Assembly (NCBI GenBank): GCA_021823825.1
Contig: JAKANJ010000030.1
Location: 1 to 6,584 of the forward strand
Reading direction: 5' to 3'
DNA from: a bacterium
GTDB lineage: Bacteria; Patescibacteriota; Minisyncoccia; Phycocordibacterales; UBA1550
Length of the DNA stretch: 6,584 nt
The notes under the pieces are model-generated. The model did not search any database. It was given only the letters and a program-made list of their open reading frames with translations, and was not told where the DNA came from. Below, one piece after another: positions 1 through 4,841 of this stretch. A program made the position numbers and the translations under genes. Position 1 is the first letter of the stretch; each line of letters starts with the position of its first letter.

Positions 1-642
1 GCCACAATTCCACCCGACGCCTCGGATTATGCGAATGACTACGTGGCAATGAATAAATATTGTGATCGCGTGGAAATCATGGCCTACGATCAGGGGGTAA
101 TAGATGTTCGTCTCAACAAAGCGCGCACCGCTCCTTACGCACCCGTTGCAGACCCTGTTTGGGTGGATGGCCTTGTCTCTATGGCACTTAAAAGTATCAA
201 CAAAAATAAAATTATTATTGGTGTGCCTACGTATGGATATGAGTACACGGTGACGCCGATTCCCGGGGATGGGTATAAGTATAAAGTTTTGTGGCCATTC
301 AATTATAAATACGCCACAGATATTGCCGCAAAACTCGGCATTACCCCCGAGAGGAACAGTGCTGATGAGATAGGTTTTTCGTACAATCCAGATGTTTTGG
401 CAGCAATGACGCCAGGTGAGAATGACTCTACTCAGACACAACAGCAGGTGGGAACTTCAACCGTGGTTGCAGAAAATGCCAACTCAAGCAATACTAGTCA
501 GCCATTCAACTTCTTATCATGGAGTGATGCACAGGCGGTTGCGGACAAGGTGGCACTTGCGCGCAAGCTAGGCGTACGCGGGGTCGCAGTCTTTAAGTTT
601 GACGGGGGAGAGGATCAGGGAATCTGGAGCGTGCTGAAATAA
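1..642 (+). CDS. Glycoside hydrolase family 18 domain protein, C-terminal part (5' end outside window)
   Basis: The frame is open from base 1 and stops at TAA 640-642, giving 213 visible residues. A GTG at 43 is internal to the frame, so I read this as a gene truncated by the window edge and not as a start at 43. Visible GH18 hallmarks are the MAYD segment (the MxYD strand), the strand GVPTYGYEY, and a final strand GVAVFKFDGGED followed by GIW that closes the barrel. The catalytic DxxDxDxE motif would lie upstream and cannot be checked. GH18 members cleave or bind N-acetylglucosamine polymers; many bacterial ones of this type act on cell-wall or spore peptidoglycan and are exported. A Ser/Thr/Gln/Asn-rich stretch (about residues 136-166 of the visible part) interrupts the domain before the last helix-strand unit and looks like a disordered loop. 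The substrate cannot be told from this fragment. No clear hairpin terminator follows directly. Confidence 0.85.
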   Translation, partial: ATIPPDASDYANDYVAMNKYCDRVEIMAYDQGVIDVRLNKARTAPYAPVADPVWVDGLVSMALKSINKNKIIIGVPTYGYEYTVTPIPGDGYKYKVLWPFNYKYATDIAAKLGITPERNSADEIGFSYNPDVLAAMTPGENDSTQTQQQVGTSTVVAENANSSNTSQPFNFLSWSDAQAVADKVALARKLGVRGVAVFKFDGGEDQGIWSVLK

Positions 643-676
643 TAACGTTCCCAGCCGACCACTTTGTGCAAAGAAT

Positions 677-705
677 TTGCCACTAAATAAAAAACAAGCT
701 ACACT
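677..705 (+). promoter_or_regulatory. Candidate sigma70-type promoter
   Basis: TTGCCA at 677-682 and TACACT at 700-705 are separated by exactly 17 bases. Transcription would start near 712 and leave a leader of about 120 bases before the ATG at 834. It lies just after the GH18 stop and is the best -35/-10 pair in this stretch. It was identified by eye only. Confidence 0.5.
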
Positions 706-711
706 CTGAAT

Positions 712-833
712 ATTGGAATTTGTACTCCGTCTTACTCCTGAGACACAAAAGGAGTCCCAAACAATAAAATCAGGAGCTCCTATTATCTAATGGTCGACCG
801 GATAACATTACTCATTTTTTATCGTAGGTAGTT
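712..833 (+). other. Untranslated leader with inverted repeats, no recognised RNA family
   Basis: This stretch holds a 6-bp inverted repeat (ACTCCT 734-739 with AGGAGT 750-755), a 10-base palindrome AGGAGCTCCT (772-781), and another ACTCC at 724-728 that could pair alternatively. A 13-codon frame from ATG 790 to TAG 829-831 ends two bases before the ATG at 834 and could be a leader peptide, but nothing beyond position supports it. I do not recognise a riboswitch. Confidence 0.25.
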
Positions 834-1028
834 ATGGATTAAAATAAAAATGAAGACGACAAATTCACGCTTTCTGCAGATGCAAAGTATTGGCTAGAGC
901 GGAAACTTCCAAGACGAAGATGGGATGAATGGGGCTCTCCAATCGGGCTAACCCTTGCCTGGGCCATCGTTCTTATCTCAACGGGATTCTTCCTCTATCT
1001 TCTCCATTTGGCGGGATTGCTACGCTAA
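834..1028 (+). pseudogene. Small single-pass membrane protein frame with in-frame TAA at codon 3
   Basis: ATG 834 is followed by GAT and then TAA (840-842). The same frame then stays open for 61 codons to TAA 1026-1028. Read through, it gives a 64-codon product that looks like a real protein: a charged N-terminal part with KNEDDKF, a basic stretch KLPRRRWDEW, and one hydrophobic segment of about 25 residues (LTLAWAIVLISTGFFLYLL) ending in LLR at the C-terminus. The basic residues before the segment predict a cytoplasmic N-terminus. There is no ATG, GTG or early TTG after the stop, so no internal restart could yield the protein. A single C to T change (CAA to TAA) would explain it. A promoter lies upstream and a strong terminator downstream, as for an intact unit. 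It could be a recent pseudogene, a sequence error, or a read-through gene. I do not recognise the family. Confidence 0.5.
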
Positions 1029-1061
1029 TAGCTTCTCAACTCAGCTAGTGCGAGCAATGTA

Positions 1062-1103
1062 AAATTAAAAGAGTGGCACCTAGAGGTGCCACTCTTTTAA
1101 TTT
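1062..1103. terminator. Perfect bidirectional Rho-independent terminator
   Basis: A 20-bp arm at 1062-1081 is the exact reverse complement of 1084-1103, with two bases between them. The GC-rich core GTGGCACC pairs with GGTGCCAC, and each arm ends in a T-rich run on its own strand (CTCTTTTAATTT). It lies between the plus-strand membrane-protein frame and the minus-strand HEPN gene that converge on it, so it can serve both. Confidence 0.88.
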
Positions 1104-1190
1104 GCGGGAGCTCGTTTTATAAATACCTAAGTCTCGGGTGTAGCCATTCTATCTCAGACCTACTTAATGGCATACAAGTAAGTAAATGCA

Positions 1191-1682
1191 CTATTTTCCC
1201 GATTTTGAAAATGCTGTAGTCAGGTCAATCAAAAATTTGAACTGCCCTTTTCTCCCAGATAAGTCAACGCCCTCATACTTAAGATTGCTGAACCTGCCAT
1301 GCGCAACCGAATCTCTTAGTTTTTTAACCTTCCATGCAAACTTTATAAAAGGATCAATTCCACCAGATTTATTATATTGTTGATCTAACAATGAAATCTT
1401 ATCTCCAAAAGTTAATTTAGCGAGCATTGAGTCTATGATATCTGTATTGCCCAGTGTTTTTTCAATATGAGAAATTATATCAGATACTTCTTTCTCAACT
1501 ATGTAAGTTGCCCAGTACACAGATTCAATAGCTTCAATTTGATCCCCACTGAGAAACTTATGAGCTCTTTTTTTGAGAACATTAGATTTTATATGTGAAA
1601 TATCAAGTTCGCCTGATTGTACTTTCCTCCAGGCCTCGATGGGGTTAGATAGTATAAGTTTTGAGATTTCCTCTTTTGTCAT
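1191..1682 (-). CDS. HEPN-like domain protein, putative RNase or toxin
   Basis: This is a 163-residue, apparently all-alpha protein starting at ATG (1682-1680) and ending in TAG. Near the C-terminus (about residues 120-132) it has KLRDSVAHG, matching the R-x4-H signature of HEPN domains, preceded by LTFGDKISLL, a common helix pattern before that motif. HEPN proteins are usually metal-independent RNases that dimerise to join two R-x4-H motifs; they occur in toxin-antitoxin, abortive-infection and CRISPR systems. No nucleotidyltransferase (MNT) antitoxin or other partner gene is adjacent, so a two-gene toxin system is not shown here. The gene is clearly more AT-rich than its neighbours (about 30-37% GC in lines I counted, against about 50% in ruvX and pilM), which suggests acquisition. 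No Shine-Dalgarno sequence precedes the start. It lies between a bidirectional terminator and a tRNA-linked repeat element, a typical setting for an accessory gene. The HEPN call rests on the motif and helical character only. Confidence 0.65.
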   Translation of the reverse strand: MTKEEISKLILSNPIEAWRKVQSGELDISHIKSNVLKKRAHKFLSGDQIEAIESVYWATYIVEKEVSDIISHIEKTLGNTDIIDSMLAKLTFGDKISLLDQQYNKSGGIDPFIKFAWKVKKLRDSVAHGRFSNLKYEGVDLSGRKGQFKFLIDLTTAFSKSGK

Positions 1683-1737
1683 CTCATTTAGTAATTAGTA
1701 GGCCGTCCGGCATTCAGGTTTATAATAAAAACTTTTT

Positions 1738-1756
1738 GTTGCGTAGGAGGTGAGAT
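1738..1756 (-). repeat. Direct-repeat copy of the tRNA-Ser 3' end (att-like)
   Basis: These 19 bases match 1933-1951, the last bases of tRNA-Ser plus its immediate 3' flank, at 18 of 19 positions (only T1744 against G1939 differs), 195 bases apart. The match runs past the tRNA end into GTTGC, so it is a copy of the locus and not just shared tRNA structure. This is the arrangement left by integration or duplication at a tRNA 3' end. No integrase gene is visible. Confidence 0.65.
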
Positions 1757-1884
1757 GCGGTCACGAGTTACTAAAGTATTTTACCACGCTTCGCTTGTAA
1801 AATACTAAGTACTCTCGACCCCGACTCAGCAGCCCGAAAAGTTTTAACTTTTCGCTGCTTCCGTCCTTCGAATCTCACTCCTCA
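1738..1884. repeat. Hairpin-rich element bracketed by copies of the tRNA-Ser 3' end
   Basis: The outer ends pair with each other: AGGAGGTGAGAT (1745-1756) against ATCTCACTCCT (1872-1882), with one bulged base. Both ends also match the 3' end of the neighbouring tRNA-Ser. The left end is a direct copy, the right end an inverted copy that includes the T-loop TTCGAATCTCAC (1867-1878). Inside are two strong hairpins. The first has a perfect 10-bp stem (1775-1784 with 1797-1806), is extended by imperfect pairing of 1759-1772 with 1809-1820, and has GCTTCGC in its loop. The second pairs AGCAGC (1828-1833) with GCTGCT (1854-1859) and GAAAAGTT (1836-1843) with AACTTTTC (1846-1853). The fold is therefore a closing stem with two arms. 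There is no reading frame and no transposase. I do not know a named family for it. Confidence 0.6.
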
Positions 1885-1928
1885 TAAAAACGCCAAATCC
1901 CGATACCTATGGAAACGGTATCGGGATT
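1885..1928 (-). terminator. Terminator of tRNA-Ser
   Basis: A perfect 12-bp stem (1917-1928 with 1896-1907) and a 9-base loop are followed on the minus strand by TGGCGTTTTT. It begins nine bases beyond the 3' end of tRNA-Ser and points in the same direction, so it ends that transcript. Confidence 0.85.
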
Positions 1929-1936
1929 AGTCGTTG

Positions 1937-2023
1937 CGGAGGAGGTGAGATTCGAACTCACGGTCCGGTTGCCCAGACTCCTGTTTTCAAGACAGGTGCG
2001 ATCGACCACTCCGCCACTCCTCC
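1937..2023 (-). tRNA. tRNA-Ser, anticodon UGA
   Basis: The minus-strand cloverleaf is complete. The acceptor GGAGGAG (2023-2017) pairs with CTCCTCC (1944-1938) and the discriminator is G (1937), as usual for serine. The D stem is GCG/CGC. The anticodon arm is CCTGT, loop CTTGAAA, ACAGG, giving anticodon TGA. A long variable arm (GTCTGG, GCAA tetraloop, CCGGAC) marks it as class II. The T arm is GTGAG, TTCGAAT, CTCAC. CCA is not encoded (the flank after the discriminator reads CAA), so it must be added. A terminator follows at 1885-1928. Confidence 0.96.
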
Positions 2024-2047
2024 AAGTTGTGTGTGGTTTGCTTGCAC

Positions 2048-2075
2048 ATCCTACCAAAATTGGAGAAAAACGCAA
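2048..2075 (-). promoter_or_regulatory. Candidate promoter of tRNA-Ser
   Basis: On the minus strand TTGCGT (2075-2070) and TAGGAT (2053-2048) are spaced by 16 bases. The expected start would leave a leader of about 17 bases before the mature tRNA 5' end. It was identified by eye. Confidence 0.4.
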
Positions 2076-2135
2076 TATCACGGAAAAGCGGGCTGGTGGT
2101 CATACGAAGAGCTATCTGTTCCAGTCGTGCAAAAG

Positions 2136-2162
2136 AAAACGAGGCCTTCGTGACCTCGTTTT
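2136..2162 (-). terminator. Terminator of the 2H phosphoesterase gene
   Basis: AAAACGAGG (2136-2144) pairs with CCTCGTTTT (2154-2162) around a 9-base loop. On the minus strand the stem runs into TTTTCTTTTG. It lies 15 bases beyond the TGA of the 2178-2756 gene. The stem is also T-rich on the plus strand, so weak two-way activity is possible. Confidence 0.8.
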
Positions 2163-2177
2163 GCTTAAAAGTTTCGT

Positions 2178-2756
2178 TCATTTCTCTGGGTTGAATTCTT
2201 CCCAGCGAGTTACGCCATTTTCTACCGTCTTCACCATGATCTTCGGAAAGGAAAGGTTGAAGCGGACAATAAAAATTGCGTCATCAAGTTCCAATAGCTT
2301 GGGGTGCAAGTCCTCATAGAGCCCAGGCCCCTCCAAAACACAAATGTGGGGTTTGTAGGCGTTACCCTGGAGAGGAAATACCCATTCATTGAAACGAGAA
2401 AGTTGCTTTCGACACTCATCTATCATTGAGTGGTATTTTGGGGGGAGTAATATTTTTACAACGCAAGCGTCAATTCCTTGGTTCCGAAAAAACTCAATGT
2501 TCTGAGTTTCCGCAAAATTCTTTCCGTCTTCTTCACCATAAAGCGCGTGAGCGATATTGAGGCCCATTGAGAACTGCCTCATTTCGTCTGGATGTGCACG
2601 AAATGGTGGCAGTAGTGTCGTGTGGTCGCCCAATTTGGGCTCAACCGCTTGAGGGCTCAACAGCTTGCATTTACGACGCAGGCTTGCCATAGAGACCGAG
2701 AGAAGAGATGTACTCTCCGGATAATGATGCACGAGGGTAAACTGCTTGAGTAGCAT
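2178..2756 (-). CDS. 2H phosphoesterase superfamily protein (2'-5' RNA ligase / LigT-like)
   Basis: This 192-residue protein has two histidine motifs at the spacing expected of the 2H fold: HTTLLPPF at residues 45-52 and PHICVLEG at 136-143. In this superfamily each motif is HxT/S, and the two histidines act on 2',3'-cyclic phosphates or 2'-5' bonds in RNA or nucleotides. Here the first motif is canonical, while the second has Cys139 in place of Thr or Ser. The length and the hydrophobic strands around both motifs fit a LigT-like cytoplasmic enzyme. The start at ATG 2756-2754 is supported by a near-perfect GGGAGGT four bases upstream, and the gene ends in TGA with its own terminator. It is transcribed divergently from ruvX. 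The true substrate cannot be told: RNA-end processing and cyclic-nucleotide hydrolysis are both possible. I am fairly sure of the superfamily, not of the reaction. Confidence 0.75.
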   Translation of the reverse strand: MLLKQFTLVHHYPESTSLLSVSMASLRRKCKLLSPQAVEPKLGDHTTLLPPFRAHPDEMRQFSMGLNIAHALYGEEDGKNFAETQNIEFFRNQGIDACVVKILLPPKYHSMIDECRKQLSRFNEWVFPLQGNAYKPHICVLEGPGLYEDLHPKLLELDDAIFIVRFNLSFPKIMVKTVENGVTRWEEFNPEK

Positions 2757-2760
2757 AATT

Positions 2761-2767
2761 ACCTCCC
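2761..2767 (-). promoter_or_regulatory. Strong Shine-Dalgarno site
   Basis: GGGAGGT on the minus strand stands four bases before the ATG of the 2H phosphoesterase gene and decides its start. It is the only strong ribosome binding site in the window; the pilus genes, ruvX and the HEPN gene have none. Confidence 0.8.
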
Positions 2768-2792
2768 AAATGAACAGATTTTTACTACCCGA

Positions 2793-2820
2793 ATAGTAGC
2801 AATTTAGGTCAATAAGTAAA
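2793..2820 (-). promoter_or_regulatory. Candidate promoter of the 2H phosphoesterase gene
   Basis: On the minus strand TTTACT (2820-2815) and TACTAT (2798-2793) are spaced by 16 bases, about 37 bases before the ATG. A TTGACC (2812-2807) lies inside this span and could be a rival -35 with a less obvious -10. Evidence is by eye only. Confidence 0.35.
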
Positions 2821-2865
2821 GCGTTACTTTTCCAGATAATCTACATTGGGCCTCGCTCGTTATGC

Positions 2866-2871
2866 TATGAT
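2866..2871 (+). promoter_or_regulatory. -10 box for ruvX, placed for a leaderless mRNA
   Basis: TATGAT ends six bases before the ruvX ATG, so the usual start distance falls on the A of the ATG. There is no room for a ribosome binding site. No convincing -35 is seen 16-18 bases upstream; TTGGGC at 2846-2851 is too close (14 bases). Confidence 0.5.
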
Positions 2872-2877
2872 ACTTTT

Positions 2878-3282
2878 ATGCGCTACCTGGGAATTGACTA
2901 TGGAACAAAACGAGTGGGGGTGGCCGTATCGGATGAGAGCGGCGCCATGGCTTTTCCGTATGCCATTCTTGAAAATAATAAAAAGCTTGTGGCAGAGGTG
3001 AAAGCAATTTGCGAGAGAGAAACAATTGCACATATTATTATTGGAGAGTCACTCGATTTCAAAGGGCAGCCAAATATTGTAGCAGGAGATATCAGCCGGT
3101 TTGTGAATGATTTACGTGCTGTCGTTTCGTTGCCCATCTCAAGCGAACGAGAGTTTTTGTCTACTCGTCAAGCACGGTTTTTCCAAACAGAAAAAGAACA
3201 TGTCGACGATTCCGCAGCAGCGATCATTTTACAGAGCTATTTGGATAGGAAGAATGTAAAACCATTATCAGAAACCGATTAA
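2878..3282 (+). CDS. ruvX: Putative pre-16S rRNA nuclease / Holliday junction resolvase-like protein YqgF
   Basis: The 134-residue length is normal for the family. The RNase H-like fold is marked by GIDYGTKRVGVAVSD at residues 5-19 (first acidic residue Asp7), IIIGESLDFKGQPN at 53-66 (the conserved glycine loop), SEREFLSTRQA at 89-99, and HVDDSAAAIILQSYLD at 108-123. The third motif is normally DER; here Ser89 replaces the Asp while Glu90 and Arg91 are kept. YqgF processes the 5' end of 16S rRNA in E. coli and has been linked to DNA recombination; it acts in the cytoplasm. The start ATG lies directly after a -10 box with no Shine-Dalgarno sequence, so the mRNA is probably leaderless. The next gene begins 12 bases after the stop and is probably co-transcribed. 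The family assignment is secure; which of its two proposed roles matters here is unknown. Confidence 0.92.
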   Translation: MRYLGIDYGTKRVGVAVSDESGAMAFPYAILENNKKLVAEVKAICERETIAHIIIGESLDFKGQPNIVAGDISRFVNDLRAVVSLPISSEREFLSTRQARFFQTEKEHVDDSAAAIILQSYLDRKNVKPLSETD

Positions 3283-3294
3283 TCACACACCATA

Positions 3295-3687
3295 ATGACT
3301 TTTGATGAATTTAAAAAAGCAGAAATAAAAATAGGAACGATCCTTTCAGCAGAAAAAGTTCCGGATTCCGATAAACTAATTAAGTTTATGATCGATCTTG
3401 GTCCCAAGAGTGTCGTTTTGAAAGAAGAGCCAGCGCTCGATATCGTGGAGCCAGTAGTTGTTCCAGAGCCAGAACAAGATGTACGCCAAATTCTTTCGGG
3501 GATTGCCGCATATTATCCTGACCCTTCTGTACTTATCGGCAAACAGGTACCGGTTCTTGCAAATCTTCCCGTGCGCACTATCCGCGGACTGGAAAGTCAG
3601 GGAATGGTGCTTTATGCAGTGGGGGAAGGTTTCTTGACAACAGTCGGACCAGACCACCAAATTCCATCTGGTACGCCAGTGCGATAA
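3295..3687 (+). CDS. tRNA-binding OB-fold domain protein (MetRS C-terminal / CsaA-like)
   Basis: This 130-residue protein reads as a lone EMAP/Trbp-type OB fold: KAEIKIGTILSAEKVPDSDKL at the N-terminus (residues 8-28, the I-K-x-G-x-I-x-x-A-E motif), RQILSGIA (64-71), IGKQVPVLANL (81-91) and GLESQGMVLYA (98-108). The same domain follows the core of many methionyl-tRNA synthetases and stands alone in CsaA or Trbp111-like proteins, where it binds tRNA non-specifically, usually as a dimer. An extra stretch of about 27 residues (37-63), rich in Glu, Pro and Val, sits between the DLG strand and RQILSGI, where typical members have a short turn. The gene follows ruvX by 12 bases without a Shine-Dalgarno sequence. 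It could be a detached MetRS C-terminal domain, a tRNA chaperone or a protein chaperone; the sequence does not decide. Confidence 0.85.
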   Translation: MTFDEFKKAEIKIGTILSAEKVPDSDKLIKFMIDLGPKSVVLKEEPALDIVEPVVVPEPEQDVRQILSGIAAYYPDPSVLIGKQVPVLANLPVRTIRGLESQGMVLYAVGEGFLTTVGPDHQIPSGTPVR

Positions 3688-3743
3688 TATAAAAATGTGC
3701 GAGTGTTTGCTTTATCATTCTATATTTTCATTTCAGAGTGAGG

Positions 3744-3749
3744 TATACT
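3744..3749 (+). promoter_or_regulatory. -10 box for the pil operon, near-leaderless
   Basis: TATACT ends seven bases before the pilM ATG, so transcription would start at or within a base of the start codon. No -35 consensus is seen at 16-18 bases (the best is TATATT at 3721-3726). No terminator separates this box from the gene at 3295-3687, so read-through from ruvX is also possible. Confidence 0.45.
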
Positions 3750-3756
3750 ATACACA

Positions 3757-4833
3757 ATGGAGCGAAGTAGATTTTATAAATTTTTTCCACCACCGCAATT
3801 TATCCAAATGCCCGCGGTGGGGTTTGATATATCGGATGCATCAATACGGTTTATTGAGCTCATAGAGACGCGGAAAGGTTTTGTTATCGGTCGGTTTGGT
3901 GAACACACTATCCCCGCAGGTATTATTGAATCTGGCGAAGTAAAAAAACCGACGGCACTACGAGCTATTTTCCAAGAAATCAAGAAACAATACAATTTGG
4001 AGTATGTTTCTGTTTCATTACCCGAAGAGCGAGCGTACCTTTTTGAGCTCAAGCTTCCTGCAATGAAGCACAATGAGATCCACGGTGCAATTGAGCTTTC
4101 GCTTGAGGAGCACGTACCCCTAAAGGCGAGTGAGGTGATTTTTGATTACGAAATCCTCAGGGAGTCCGAGGCAGCATTGCGTGTTGCGGTTTCGGCGACA
4201 CCGCGGGCACTGGTGGACGGTTATCTCGAAGCCTTTTTTGATTCAGGGATTAAACCAATTTCTTTTGAAATTGAAACGCAATCAGTTGCACGAGCTGTTG
4301 TTCCAGGGGGAGACAAGCTTTCTTATATGGTTGTTGATTTTGGGAATATGCGTACAGGCATTACTATCGTATCCGAAGAGGTGGTACAGTTTGCTTCTAC
4401 GGTAACGACGGGTGGTGCGGTACTCACTGACGCAATTTCCAAAAATCTAAAAATTTCGTACGAAGAGGCAGAAAAAATTAAACGAGAAAAGGGCATCTCT
4501 CTTAATGGAGAGAATGAAGGAATGTCTCGAGATCTTTTGGCGCCAATTTCAGTAATCCGCGATGAAATAGCAAAGGACCTCATGTTTTGGCAAACCCATG
4601 ATGATGAATATGGGAAAAAACGTCCTGCTATCCAAAAAATATATCTTTGCGGTGGTGATTCAAATTTACTGGGTCTCGTGGGGTACCTTGCATCAAGTCT
4701 GCCTTCACCCGTTGAACTTGCGAACGTATTTGTAAACGTGAATAAGCTTTCAACATATGTGCCTGTTATAAATTTTGATGATTCACTCCGCTATGCGACG
4801 GCGATAGGTCTCGCGTTGCGTTCATTAGAATAA
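3757..4833 (+). CDS. pilM: Type IV pilus assembly protein PilM, actin-like ATPase
   Basis: This 358-residue FtsA/actin-fold protein has the phosphate-1 segment VGFDISDASIRFIEL at 21-35, a middle region with LPEERAYLFELKLPAM, the phosphate-2 segment VVDFGNMRTGITIV from residue 192, a connecting GGAVLTDAI, and the adenosine-site loop IYLCGGDSNLLGL at 295-307. PilM is cytoplasmic, binds ATP, and docks the N-terminal peptide of PilN, joining the pilus motor to the inner-membrane PilN-PilO pair. The N-terminal FFPPPQFIQMPAVG leader before the first strand supports the ATG chosen; a -10 box stands seven bases before it. pilN begins eight bases after the stop. It is the first gene of a four-gene unit. 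The motor genes (pilB, pilC, pilT) and pilins are not in this window. Confidence 0.95.
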   Translation: MERSRFYKFFPPPQFIQMPAVGFDISDASIRFIELIETRKGFVIGRFGEHTIPAGIIESGEVKKPTALRAIFQEIKKQYNLEYVSVSLPEERAYLFELKLPAMKHNEIHGAIELSLEEHVPLKASEVIFDYEILRESEAALRVAVSATPRALVDGYLEAFFDSGIKPISFEIETQSVARAVVPGGDKLSYMVVDFGNMRTGITIVSEEVVQFASTVTTGGAVLTDAISKNLKISYEEAEKIKREKGISLNGENEGMSRDLLAPISVIRDEIAKDLMFWQTHDDEYGKKRPAIQKIYLCGGDSNLLGLVGYLASSLPSPVELANVFVNVNKLSTYVPVINFDDSLRYATAIGLALRSLE

Positions 4834-4841
4834 AATATCCT

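Noticed and set aside
43..642. Separate gene starting at GTG 43
   Set aside because: The frame is open to base 1 with residues that continue the GH18 domain, so the GTG is most likely internal.
840..842. UAA recoding as a sense codon
   Set aside because: TAA ends several intact genes here (GH18, ruvX, pilM, pilN, pilO), so a changed genetic code is not supported.
1186..1383. Plus-strand open frame of 65 codons
   Set aside because: It is antisense to the 3' end of the HEPN gene, whose frame shows a recognisable motif.
1745..1882. A second or intron-containing tRNA gene
   Set aside because: The ends resemble tRNA T-arm and acceptor bases, but there is no D arm or anticodon arm, and the interior forms two unrelated hairpins.
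1191..1951. A tRNA-inserted genomic island carrying the HEPN gene
   Set aside because: The HEPN gene lies outside the interval between the two direct repeats, no integrase is visible, and no repeat copy was seen beyond 1191, so the gene cannot be assigned to the repeat-bounded segment.
1909..2319. Plus-strand open frame of 136 codons
   Set aside because: It runs antisense through tRNA-Ser, the terminator at 2136-2162 and the end of the 2H phosphoesterase gene, and its translation has no domain character.
4142..4405. Plus-strand open frame of 87 codons inside pilM
   Set aside because: It is an out-of-frame shadow of pilM, which has a full domain match through this region.
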